Below are positions 1 to 7,332 of a stretch of 64,000 nucleotides of DNA, piece by piece. A program made the position numbers and the translations under genes. The notes beneath the pieces are model-generated. The model had not been told where the DNA came from and made no database searches. It was given only the letters and a program-made list of their open reading frames with translations. The stretch spans positions 1 to 64,000 of the forward strand of contig PDOZ01000026.1 of NCBI GenBank assembly GCA_002747325.1. The letters are read 5' to 3'. Origin of the DNA: Rhodobacterales bacterium (GTDB lineage Bacteria > Pseudomonadota > Alphaproteobacteria > Rhodobacterales > Rhodobacteraceae). How positions within the stretch are numbered: the first letter of the stretch is position 1; the number at the start of each line of letters is the position of its first letter.

Positions 1-85
1 GCGGGATTTGATCCTCAGGATAACTATAATAGAAGTGCGCGGAAGGCGTGTTTAAAAAAGTGCTGACCCAAATCTTGTCGCTCAT
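1..85 (-). CDS. Unknown protein, N-terminal 28 residues only (runs off the left edge)
   Basis: An open frame starts at the ATG complementary to 85-83 and continues off the window, beginning MSDKIWVSTFLNTPSAHFYY. Its start overlaps the TGA of the 28-codon ORF upstream in an ATGA arrangement, which suggests translational coupling. Too little is visible to name a family. It lies directly downstream of an Imm11-type gene and a duplicated coupling ORF, so it is probably another member of the same immunity or accessory cassette. That last step is inference from position only. Confidence 0.45.
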   Translation of the reverse strand, partial: MSDKIWVSTFLNTPSAHFYYSYPEDQIP

Positions 86-168
86 GTCTTTGCTCCCATC
101 TTCGTCAATGTCTCCTGATCCACCAGCCGCCCGATGATCAGAGCCACCAAATCAGGAAAATTAACCAT
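82..168 (-). CDS. 28-residue ORF, intact copy of a duplicated coupling peptide
   Basis: This short frame starts at ATG 168 after a purine-rich AGAGAG stretch and ends at a TGA that overlaps the ATG of the next gene. The peptide contains IGRLVDQETLTKMGA. A second copy of this motif (IGRLVDQEMLVKMGA) lies at 858-930, upstream of the Imm11-type gene, and a 24-base stretch is identical between the two. Both copies end in a stop-start overlap with the following gene. No family is recognised. It could be a leader that couples translation, or the tail of a larger lost gene. Confidence 0.45.
   Translation of the reverse strand: MVNFPDLVALIIGRLVDQETLTKMGAKT
113..136. repeat. 24-bp direct repeat, copy 1
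   Basis: These 24 bases are identical to 907-930. Both copies encode, on the minus strand, the residues around IGRLVDQE in a short ORF overlapping the start of a downstream gene. Identity over 24 bases within partly diverged flanks suggests a recent duplication or conserved coding function. Confidence 0.9.
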
Positions 169-198
169 CTCAAATCTCTCTTCTGTAACCAGACGCGC

Positions 199-855
199 TT
201 ATGCTTCTTTGTATTTCTTGGCATAAAGCCCCGTAAGCCCCGCCCCGATCAACCGTTCCGCCAGTTCGTTGGAAAACAGGTTGGCCCCCGGGTAAAACTT
301 GTCATGCCACATGTGATAACCCGCCGCCTTTTCTTTGGAAAACACGACGCGATCGAGGCTCTTGTCGCGGTCAGCATATTCCTCGTTGAAGTCATCGATA
401 AACCCCCGCTCATTCCTCGGCGGGATGCAGAGCGTATCGTGCAGCGTGTCGAGACGCTGGCAGATAATCATCCAATAACCTTCGCCGATCTTCTTCTCGC
501 CCTTGGAATCGTAATACTCCATCGGGAAAAACTGATGCACCCCCGGTTCAAACTCTTCCACGATATCTTTAAACGTCTGGCAAACGAGGAACCCGCGCCA
601 GCGGTTTACATCCAGAAGTTTCGCCCGTTTGATGCCCGGCCCCTTTCGCAAGAGTTTTGTTGGGATATTTTCGTCAACCCGCACCGGACGACCCACATCA
701 ACAGAACACTGCATGATAAGCCCGCCCCCATCCGGCGTCGGATCTTCCAACTCGACCTTGTCGATATCGCCGTCCACCGCGTCAAACGTTGTACTCGGCA
801 AAGCCATCAACGACGGGTCATAATCCGTATTGCCGCCTGCAAGGTGATAGACCAT
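199..855 (-). CDS. Imm11-type (DUF1629) immunity protein
   Basis: This 218-residue soluble protein has no signal peptide. Its C-terminal third carries the pattern typical of the Imm11/DUF1629 immunity family: a VVFSKEK segment, then HMWHDKF, then a FSNELAERLIGAGLTGL helix and a final basic tail. Known members are found in polymorphic toxin loci and are predicted to neutralise a cognate toxin in the cytoplasm. The ATG shares a base with the TAA of a short upstream ORF (TAATG), so translation is probably coupled. No toxin gene is visible upstream, where the acetoacetyl-CoA synthetase gene sits, so this is an orphan immunity gene as far as the window shows. Family assignment is from pattern recognition. 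Confidence 0.7.
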   Translation of the reverse strand: MVYHLAGGNTDYDPSLMALPSTTFDAVDGDIDKVELEDPTPDGGGLIMQCSVDVGRPVRVDENIPTKLLRKGPGIKRAKLLDVNRWRGFLVCQTFKDIVEEFEPGVHQFFPMEYYDSKGEKKIGEGYWMIICQRLDTLHDTLCIPPRNERGFIDDFNEEYADRDKSLDRVVFSKEKAAGYHMWHDKFYPGANLFSNELAERLIGAGLTGLYAKKYKEA

Positions 856-977
856 TACATGTCCTCCGTTTGAGCGCTTTGATGAGCCCCCATCTTAACC
901 AACATTTCCTGATCCACCAGCCGCCCGATGGTCGGGTGCAGGCGCAGGTCGCCGCCCTCAACCAGCGGGGGCCGGTT
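855..977 (-). pseudogene. 5'-truncated copy of the coupling ORF
   Basis: An open frame covering IGRLVDQEMLVKMGA ends at the TAA at 857-855, which overlaps the ATG of the Imm11-type gene. Reading back, the frame contains no ATG, GTG or TTG before the conserved core, and it meets a TAA inside the 3' end of the acetoacetyl-CoA synthetase gene. The 5' part of this copy therefore seems to have been lost at or near the end of that gene. The intact copy at 82-168 has its own ATG. The left boundary chosen here is approximate. Confidence 0.45.
907..930. repeat. 24-bp direct repeat, copy 2
   Basis: Identical to 113-136; see that entry. It lies in the coding frame of the truncated coupling ORF. Confidence 0.9.
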
Positions 978-1000
978 GAGGGGGCAACTTCCAAGCGCGC

Positions 1001-2959
1001 TCAGAACGGGTTGGTCAGCGCCTTATATTCCTCCAGCGCTTCCGGGTTGGAGAGCGAGGCTTTGTTTTTTACCTCGCCGCCGGTGGCGGTGGCCTTGGCG
1101 GCGCCTTCGACGCGTTTGTGGTTGATGGTATAGGGCACCGCCGTAACTTCGTAGATCGCCGCGGGGACGTGGCGCGGGGAGCATTCGGCGCGCAGTTTGG
1201 CCCGCACTTCCTTCGCCAGCTCTGCGGTCAGCGCCTCGCCCGCCGCCATTTGCAGGCAAAGGACGATTTCCTCGTCGCCGGGGATCGGGCGGCCAAACAC
1301 CACCGCGTCTTCGATGCTCGGGAACTGGTCGCAGATGTTGTAAATATCCGCCGTGCCGATGCGCACGCCCTGCGGGTTGAGGGTGAAATCCGAGCGGCCG
1401 TGGATGGTGGCGGAACCGTCAGCATGGATCTCCGCCCGGTCGCCGTGGGTCCAGACCTCGGGGCGGTCGGAGAAATAGGTGTCCAGATAGCGCTGGTCGC
1501 CGTTTTCGCCCCAGAAGGTCGCGGGCTGGCTTGGGAAGGGTTCGGTGCAGACCAACTCGCCGGGCCGCCCGACCACTGGCACCCCGCGCTCGTCGAACAC
1601 ATTGGTCGCCATGCCCAGAGGCTTCGCGGTCAGGGTGCCGCGCCGCACCGGCAGGGTCGGCGCGCCGATGAGGAAACAGCCCATCAGGTCGGTGCCGCCG
1701 GAGATCGAGGCGTAGCCCTCGGACGGGGTCACTTTCTCGACGATCCAGTCGTATTGATGCGGCGCCATCGGCGAGCCGGAGGACATGAGCCAGCGCAGGG
1801 CGGACAGGTCGTGATCGCGGGCCGGCTCATAGCCCATATCCGCCAGCGTCGCGAGGTATTTCGGGCTGACGCCGAGATGCGACAGCTTCTCTTCCGCCAC
1901 CGCGTTCCACAGCGGCGTGCCGTCCAGTTCACCCGCCTTCTTCACGATCGGCGCCCCGTCATACAGGATCGGCACCGCGCCGGACGCCATGGTCGCCACC
2001 AGCCAGTGATACATCATCCACGCATTGTTGGCATACCACAGCACCGGATCGCCGGGCCGCATGTCGCAATGCATCTGATGCTCCTTCATCATGCCGATCA
2101 GCACCCCGCCGGTGCGATGCACAATGGCCTTGGGCGCGCCGGTGGTGCCGGAGGTGTAAAGGACATAGACCGGGTCGGAAAAGCCGACGCGGGTGAAGGT
2201 GAGCGGGGCGGCGGGGTCGCCGTAGCTGGCGAAATCCGGGGTCGGGATGGCGGTCTCGACGCTGTGTTCACCGACCATCACCAGTTGCTCCAGCCCCTCC
2301 ATCCGGGCGGCAATCTCGCTCAGCCTCTCGGAAATGTCATGGTCGCGCCCGCCATAGCGGAACCGCGCCTGCGCCATCACCACCTTGGGCCGCACCTGCC
2401 CGATGCGGTCCAGAATGGCCTGGGTGCCGAAATCCGGCGAACACGAGGTCCAGACCGCCCCGAGCGAGGTCGCCGCCAGCAGCGAAATCAGGCTCTCGAA
2501 GCGGTTGGGCAGCACGACACCGACCCGGTCCCCCGGCCCGACGCCCGCCTGCCGCAAGCCATCCGCCGCCTGCGCCACCCGCGCGCGCAGGGCGTCCGCC
2601 GTGATCTCCGCCCGGTGCCCCGCCTCGTCGCGCTCAATCGCCACGACCGCATCCCCCGTCTGCCGCAACAGGTTCTCCGCCATGTTGACCCGCGCGTCGG
2701 GAAAGAACTTCGCCCCGGTCATCCACGCATTCGGGTCCGGCTGAAACACCACCTCGCCGCGCTCGCCGATCACCCCAAGCACGTCCCACATCTCGCCCCA
2801 GAACGCGCCCAGATCGGCAATGGAACGCCGGTGCATCGCTTCGTAATCCCGCGGGTCCAGCCCCCATTTGCGCGCCAGCTTCGCCAGCGCCGAGTTTTCC
2901 AGCACGTCCTGCGACGGAGTCCAGATAATGTCGTTTTTAACCATGTTTGCATTAACCAT
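1001..2959 (-). CDS. acsA: Acetoacetyl-CoA synthetase (acetoacetate-CoA ligase)
   Basis: This 652-residue ANL-superfamily enzyme activates acetoacetate to acetoacetyl-CoA at the cost of ATP to AMP (EC 6.2.1.16) in the cytoplasm. The N-terminal ACAS_N-like region (WTPSQDVLENS, then FWGEMWDVLG) and the AMP-binding P-loop YTSGTTGAPK near residue 269 are clear. The C-terminal catalytic lysine lies in YTINHKRVEG near residue 615. Length and the short PDLS-type N-terminus fit acetoacetate rather than acetate ligases. ATG 2959 is chosen because GGAGG lies just upstream; an in-frame ATG at 2944 and an upstream frame to 3016 also exist. It stands alone. In these bacteria it links acetoacetate, from PHB or BKACE reactions, to central metabolism. 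Confidence 0.9.
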   Translation of the reverse strand: MVNANMVKNDIIWTPSQDVLENSALAKLARKWGLDPRDYEAMHRRSIADLGAFWGEMWDVLGVIGERGEVVFQPDPNAWMTGAKFFPDARVNMAENLLRQTGDAVVAIERDEAGHRAEITADALRARVAQAADGLRQAGVGPGDRVGVVLPNRFESLISLLAATSLGAVWTSCSPDFGTQAILDRIGQVRPKVVMAQARFRYGGRDHDISERLSEIAARMEGLEQLVMVGEHSVETAIPTPDFASYGDPAAPLTFTRVGFSDPVYVLYTSGTTGAPKAIVHRTGGVLIGMMKEHQMHCDMRPGDPVLWYANNAWMMYHWLVATMASGAVPILYDGAPIVKKAGELDGTPLWNAVAEEKLSHLGVSPKYLATLADMGYEPARDHDLSALRWLMSSGSPMAPHQYDWIVEKVTPSEGYASISGGTDLMGCFLIGAPTLPVRRGTLTAKPLGMATNVFDERGVPVVGRPGELVCTEPFPSQPATFWGENGDQRYLDTYFSDRPEVWTHGDRAEIHADGSATIHGRSDFTLNPQGVRIGTADIYNICDQFPSIEDAVVFGRPIPGDEEIVLCLQMAAGEALTAELAKEVRAKLRAECSPRHVPAAIYEVTAVPYTINHKRVEGAAKATATGGEVKNKASLSNPEALEEYKALTNPF

Positions 2960-3125
2960 GTTTGCGCCCTCCTCCGGCTTTGCGCTGACGGTATGGCGCG
3001 GTGGACGCAAGGGCAAGGGGGGAGATGGTCGCGCAACACTACGTCAAACCCACCACCCCGCCACATCGCGCAAAAACCGGCGCAACAACACTGGCGCACC
3101 CGGCCCCGACGCGGCATAATCCCCC

Positions 3126-3476
3126 ATGCCCAGCCCGATTTCCTCCATCCGCAATATCGGCCCCGCCTCGGAAGCAGAATATATCCGCGCCGGCATCCCG
3201 GACGCCGAAACCCTGCGCGACCTCGGCCCGGATGCGGCGTATGCCAAACTCCTCGCCGCCGGTTCGCGCCCCCATTTCATCGCCTATTACGCCATGGTGA
3301 TGGGGCTGGCCGGTCGGCCGTGGAACGATTGCAAAGGCGCCGAGAAAACCGCCCTGCGCGCCCGCTTCGACCGCATCGTCGCCGCCAACCGCAAAGACAC
3401 GGCAGCCGCCCCCGAAGGCATCGAACACATCCTCGACCAAATCGGCCTGCCCGCTCCAAAACAGCGACGCGGCTAA
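3126..3476 (+). CDS. TfoX/Sxy C-terminal-domain protein
   Basis: This 116-residue protein contains a TfoX_C helix-hairpin-helix-like domain. The opening SIRNIGPASEAEYIRAGI and following AETLRDLGPDAAYAKLL match the pattern seen in competence regulators TfoX/Sxy and in many short stand-alone proteins. It lacks the TfoX N-terminal domain, so a regulatory role in competence cannot be assumed. It may bind DNA or protein through the helix-hairpin-helix unit. The C-terminal third (EGIEHILDQIGLPAPKQ) is unremarkable. It lies alone between the acetoacetyl-CoA synthetase and capsule export genes, reading away from the first. Confidence 0.75.
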   Translation: MPSPISSIRNIGPASEAEYIRAGIPDAETLRDLGPDAAYAKLLAAGSRPHFIAYYAMVMGLAGRPWNDCKGAEKTALRARFDRIVAANRKDTAAAPEGIEHILDQIGLPAPKQRRG

Positions 3477-3556
3477 AGCGGCATATGCCTCAACAATGGG
3501 AGGAGATATTAAGGTTCAACGGAAAATTAAGGTTAACAACCCCACACCCGCCCCGC

Positions 3557-4375
3557 TCAAGCCCGCTCGATCAAGGTCCGATGATGCTTGCGCAGCAGCA
3601 AAAAGCCAAAAAAAGTCGCGGTCAAACCAAAGAAAAACATAAAGAAAACATTGACATATTCCGGTTCATATCCGGCATAAATCCCCTGCCGAAACAGGCC
3701 GGTGACATGTACGAGCGGGTTCCACCACAGAATTTCCCGCAACACACGCGGCAAATCTTCCAACAGGAAAATCACCCCGGAGGCCAAAAACAAAGGCCGA
3801 CTGATCACGTTCCAAATGCTGCCCCAGACCGGAAACAACCCAAACAACACCGCATTCACACTCCCCACACCAAGCCCGATCAAAACCGCCCCCGCCAGCG
3901 CCAGAAACACCGCAACAAGGTCAATCGAGGGTGCCCCGCCGAGGTAAAGCAACACCGCGCCCAAGACCAAAACCAGCACCAAAACATGGGTCAGCGCATT
4001 CAACAAACACCGCGCCAGCACCACATCCACCCAGGTTACCGCTGGATAAAACAGCAAGGGCCGCGAATAAGGAATGGCGTGAGACACCACCTGCTGCACC
4101 CGCTGATAAACGAAAAACGACAGGAACCCGGTTGCGTAAAACAAGGTAAAACTGGCCCCCAGCGGCGGGGTGCGCAGCAAAAGCGCAAAGCCGACCGACA
4201 GCACCGCAATATAACCAACCGGCTCGATAATGGCCCAAAGATACCCGCCGGGAGAACGCCCATAGGTGCTGGACATCTCCCGCAACATCAACGCCGCCAC
4301 AATCCGCATCGCCGCAAACGGACGGCGCGGGCCGGAGGGCAAGGCGGGAATTTCTGCTGGGGGTTGCTCAGGCAC
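3557..4375 (-). CDS. kpsM: Capsular polysaccharide ABC exporter, permease (KpsM/CtrC type)
   Basis: This 272-residue integral membrane protein of the ABC-2 permease family has about six transmembrane segments. The segment LREMSSTYGRSPGGYLWAIIEP near the N-terminus is typical of KpsM/BexB/CtrC proteins that move lipid-linked capsule polymer across the inner membrane. A late GVIFLLEDLP and WWNPLVHVTGLFRQG motif supports this. Translation seems to start at GTG 4375, with no strong ribosome-binding site; ATG 4309 is an alternative. It is divergent from the KpsE- and KpsT-like genes at 4481-6389, which supply the periplasmic adaptor and ATPase. The split orientation is unusual for this exporter but the set is complete for the inner membrane. 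Confidence 0.88.
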   Translation of the reverse strand: MPEQPPAEIPALPSGPRRPFAAMRIVAALMLREMSSTYGRSPGGYLWAIIEPVGYIAVLSVGFALLLRTPPLGASFTLFYATGFLSFFVYQRVQQVVSHAIPYSRPLLFYPAVTWVDVVLARCLLNALTHVLVLVLVLGAVLLYLGGAPSIDLVAVFLALAGAVLIGLGVGSVNAVLFGLFPVWGSIWNVISRPLFLASGVIFLLEDLPRVLREILWWNPLVHVTGLFRQGIYAGYEPEYVNVFFMFFFGLTATFFGFLLLRKHHRTLIERA

Positions 4376-4480
4376 CGGATTTTTTTCGCTTTTAGCCGCT
4401 CAGATTAACCTCTGGTTAGGGTGTTAGGAGTATGAAGAAGGCAGACGGAAAACTCAAACCCAATTATAGAGAACCTCTTC

Positions 4481-5686
4481 GTGACCGTAGCCGAAAGCAT
4501 CCAAAAGGCGGGAAAACCGCCGGGTAAAACCCGCGCCGCACCGCCGGTGGCCAGGGTGCCCCCGCCCGCGCGCCCGGCCCAACCACGCGACCGGCACCGG
4601 GGGCTGCTCCTCAGCTTTGTGCTGTTCGTCGTGGCCCCGCTTGCGCTCTGCGCCTGGTATCTGCTGACCCGCGCTGAGGATCAATTCATCTCCGAAGCCG
4701 GATTCACCGTGCGCAGCGAGGAAACCAGTTCCGCGACCGAGATGTTCAGCGGCTTCTCCGCCTTTATGGGCAACCCCGGCACCGACAATGCCAGCATTCT
4801 CTATGAATTCATCCGCAGCCCCGACATCGCCGCCCGCATCGACACCTCCCTGAATCTGAAGGCCCATTTCAGCGCCGCATGGCCCCGCGACCCGGTTTTC
4901 GCCCTCCCCCCGGACGCCACCGCCGAAGACCTGCGCGACCATTGGCAACGCATTTTGCGCATCTCTTATGACGAAAGCTCCGGCCTGATCCGCTTTTCGG
5001 TGCATGCCTATTCCGCCGACATGGCGCAGACGATGGCGCAGGAAGTGCTGCGACAAGGGCAAATCCTGATCAACGAGTTGAACGCCACCGCCCGCGCCGA
5101 CGCATTGCACCACGCGAAACAAGATCTGGCACAGGCGCTCGAACGACTGAAAACCGCGCGCGAAGAGATGATCCGCTTCCGGTCGCGCACCCAACTGGTC
5201 GACCCGGAAAGCGATTTGCAGGGGCGGATGGGGGTGCTGAACGGCTTGCAGGAACAACTGGCACAAGCCCTGATCGACTACGACCTGCTGCTGCAATCGA
5301 CACAGGCTTCCGACCCGCGCGCCGAAATCGCGCAGCGCAAAATCGCGGTGATTCGCCAGCGCATCGCACAAGAGCGCCGCGAATTTGCCGAGGGCGAAAC
5401 ACAAGACGCCACGAATTACCCCGCCCTACTCGGCGAATATGAGCGCCTCGAAGTCAACCGGCTTTTCGCCGAAGAGAGCTACCACGCCGCCCTCGCCGCC
5501 CTCGACATCGCCCGCGCCGGAGCCGCCCGCCAATCGCTCTACCTCGCAACCTTCATCCGCCCGACCCGGCCGGAAACCTCCGAATACCCGGATCGCCCGC
5601 TCTTTATCGCCCTGACCGCGCTCATCCTGCTGATGCTCTGGGCCATCGGCGCACTGATTTTCTATTCCGTGCGCGACCGACGATAA
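4481..5686 (+). CDS. kpsE: Capsule export inner-membrane adaptor (KpsE/CtrB/BexC type)
   Basis: This 401-residue polysaccharide co-polymerase-like protein has a proline-rich cytoplasmic N-terminus of about 40 residues, one transmembrane helix around 43-63, a periplasmic domain with long coiled-coil stretches (roughly 195-320), and a second transmembrane helix near 375-395 before a short basic tail. This is the KpsE/CtrB layout. It would connect the KpsMT ABC transporter to an outer-membrane KpsD/Wza-type channel, which is not in the window. The start is a GTG at 4481 with only weak Shine-Dalgarno character; an in-frame TGA at 4433 limits extension. It is one base away from the following ATPase gene. 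Confidence 0.87.
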   Translation: MTVAESIQKAGKPPGKTRAAPPVARVPPPARPAQPRDRHRGLLLSFVLFVVAPLALCAWYLLTRAEDQFISEAGFTVRSEETSSATEMFSGFSAFMGNPGTDNASILYEFIRSPDIAARIDTSLNLKAHFSAAWPRDPVFALPPDATAEDLRDHWQRILRISYDESSGLIRFSVHAYSADMAQTMAQEVLRQGQILINELNATARADALHHAKQDLAQALERLKTAREEMIRFRSRTQLVDPESDLQGRMGVLNGLQEQLAQALIDYDLLLQSTQASDPRAEIAQRKIAVIRQRIAQERREFAEGETQDATNYPALLGEYERLEVNRLFAEESYHAALAALDIARAGAARQSLYLATFIRPTRPETSEYPDRPLFIALTALILLMLWAIGALIFYSVRDRR

Positions 5687-5687
5687 C

Positions 5688-6389
5688 ATGATCCACTTTC
5701 AGAATGTCTGCAAAACCTTCCGCGCTGGCAACGCCGTGAAACGCGTCGCCGACGACCTGACCCTGACCGTGCCCAGCGGCGCATCCGTGGCGCTGCTGGG
5801 CCGCAACGGCGCGGGAAAGTCGACCCTGCTCGCCATGATCGCCGGAACCCTCGCCCCGGACCGCGGCCATATCCACTCCGACGGCACGATCTCCTGGCCC
5901 ATCGGCCTCGCCGGCGCTTTCCACCCCGCCCTGACCGGCGCGCAAAACGTGCGGTTCGTCGCCCGGATTTACGGCGTGGACACCGACGAACTCACCGAAT
6001 TTGTGCAAAACTTCGCCGAAATCGGCGCGCATTTTCACCAACCCGTGCGCAGCTATTCCGCCGGCATGCGCGCGCGGGTCGTGTTCGGCACCGCCATGGG
6101 CATCCCCTTCGACACCTACCTGATCGACGAAGTCACCGCCGTCGGCGATGCGGCCTTCCGGCAAAAAAGCCGCGCCATCTTCCGCGACCGGGTGCAACAC
6201 GCCAGCGCCCTCATGGTCAGCCACAACATGCGCGACATCCGCGATTTCTGCAACGCAGCTATGGTGCTGGAAACGGGAAAACTCACTTGGTTCGACGACG
6301 TGGAGGACGCCATTGCACACCACGAAAAAACCATGACCGATCGAAACCCGCCAGCATCCCGAACGCAAATGACGCTCAGCGCTCCGTAA
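5688..6389 (+). CDS. kpsT: Capsule export ABC ATPase (KpsT/CtrD type)
   Basis: This 233-residue ABC ATPase drives capsule polysaccharide export. Walker A is GRNGAGKST near residue 39. The signature motif is YSAGMRARV near 121, the degenerate form seen in polysaccharide exporters. Walker B with the catalytic Glu is TYLIDEVTAVGD near 142, followed by the H-loop VSHNMRDIRDFC. The length is usual for KpsT (about 215-230). It starts two bases after the KpsE-type stop and forms an operon with it. No kpsC, kpsS or kpsD homologue is next to it, so lipid-linker synthesis and the outer-membrane step must be encoded elsewhere. Confidence 0.88.
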   Translation: MIHFQNVCKTFRAGNAVKRVADDLTLTVPSGASVALLGRNGAGKSTLLAMIAGTLAPDRGHIHSDGTISWPIGLAGAFHPALTGAQNVRFVARIYGVDTDELTEFVQNFAEIGAHFHQPVRSYSAGMRARVVFGTAMGIPFDTYLIDEVTAVGDAAFRQKSRAIFRDRVQHASALMVSHNMRDIRDFCNAAMVLETGKLTWFDDVEDAIAHHEKTMTDRNPPASRTQMTLSAP

Positions 6390-6461
6390 CCGCAGCATTT
6401 ACAACCAGCAATTCTCCATTCAGTGTGCAGAAATCAGAAACACCATTTTGCAAGGCGAAAA

Positions 6462-6887
6462 ATGAGCAATAGAACTCCCAAGTTCAAATCCACATTCATA
6501 ACACTTGTTATTCTGAGCATGACCGGCTGTGCCAGCAGCGGAACGATGCAGGGCATAATTCGCGGCAAGGGAACGCCCGTTCAGTTTCAATACGAACAAG
6601 GTCTGGATCGGGATTTCTATACAACCGTCATTGGGAACGAAAAGTTTTCAGGGCAAGCGGTCAATTCCGGGGCCGTCAGTGGGTTTGGAAATATCTACAC
6701 TCCGGGCGGGGTCAACACCGTGATCACATATGCAACCAGCGGCAACTTCATTGCCGTCATGATGGGAGATAAAGGATCCTCAATGCGTTGTGAAATGACC
6801 TATGCAGACAGTTCTGGCTACACTCCAATGGGCGGCGTGGGAATATGCCGCGTTAGCGACGGTCGCGTCATTGATATAACATGGTAG
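6462..6887 (+). CDS. Small lipoprotein, unknown function
   Basis: From ATG 6462 the protein is 141 residues. It has a basic N-terminus, a hydrophobic stretch (FITLVILSMTGC) and a lipobox ending in Cys near residue 24, so it is probably a lipoprotein. The mature part is rich in Gly, Ser and Thr and looks beta-rich (TTVIGNEKFSGQAVNSGAVSG), with two later Cys residues that could pair. An upstream in-frame ATG at 6423 would place extra charged residues before the signal and is less likely. Base composition is clearly more AT-rich than the neighbours, a possible sign of transfer. No family is recognised. It follows the capsule ATPase gene by about 70 bases. Confidence 0.65.
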   Translation: MSNRTPKFKSTFITLVILSMTGCASSGTMQGIIRGKGTPVQFQYEQGLDRDFYTTVIGNEKFSGQAVNSGAVSGFGNIYTPGGVNTVITYATSGNFIAVMMGDKGSSMRCEMTYADSSGYTPMGGVGICRVSDGRVIDITW

Positions 6888-7012
6888 CATAATGGTATCA
6901 GGAACCGACCTGCATGGAGCGCCTCGCCGCTTCCACGGACGCTGGTCCTGTTGGCGAATGGAGATAAATCCGTTAAGCTCACCTTTATTCAACGCAATCG
7001 TAAATTGAGGAA

Positions 7013-7228
7013 TTGCTCAACATCTTGCCCTCGCTCCTTCTGCTCCTCCTCTTTCTGGTCCTGATCTTCTGGCTATACATCCTGCTGCCCGCGGGCATGG
7101 CGAAGCGGCGGGGGCGTAGCGCTGTGATCTGGGTGCTGATCTGTCTGGTCTCTTCGCCGTTACTGGGCTGCCTGTTGCTGCTGGCGCTCGGCGACGCCCC
7201 GCCGCAGACCACAAGAATACAACGATAA
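7013..7228 (+). CDS. Small membrane protein, unknown
   Basis: This protein of up to 71 residues has a long leucine-rich transmembrane helix, a basic turn (LLPAGMAKRRGRSA) and a second hydrophobic helix (VIWVLICLVSSPLLGCLLLLALG). Similar two-helix proteins are common in Rhodobacterales with no known role. The start is uncertain: TTG 7013 directly abuts a GAGGAA motif, while TTG 7025 has better spacing (about 12 bases). It precedes the RTX gene on the same strand by about 100 bases, but nothing shows a functional link. Confidence 0.55.
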   Translation: MLNILPSLLLLLLFLVLIFWLYILLPAGMAKRRGRSAVIWVLICLVSSPLLGCLLLLALGDAPPQTTRIQR

Positions 7229-7332
7229 TTCGGTAAATATTTGAGCCTTTCTCCGCGCTTTGGCCACAATCTCGTAAAATCCCTGCCCGAAGCCAGCGCA
7301 AGCATCGTCCCGTGGGAAAATGGGGTGATGAC

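Noticed and set aside
1118..4408. 1,096-codon open frame on the plus strand, antisense to the acetoacetyl-CoA synthetase and capsule permease genes
   Set aside because: It is a shadow of high-GC coding DNA. The product is rich in Arg, His, Gly and Pro without domains, and real genes with motifs occupy the region.
4432..4527. 31-codon ORF starting ATG 4432 before kpsE
   Set aside because: AGGAG lies only one base from the ATG, the peptide is very basic and it runs out of frame into kpsE; a chance ORF is more likely.
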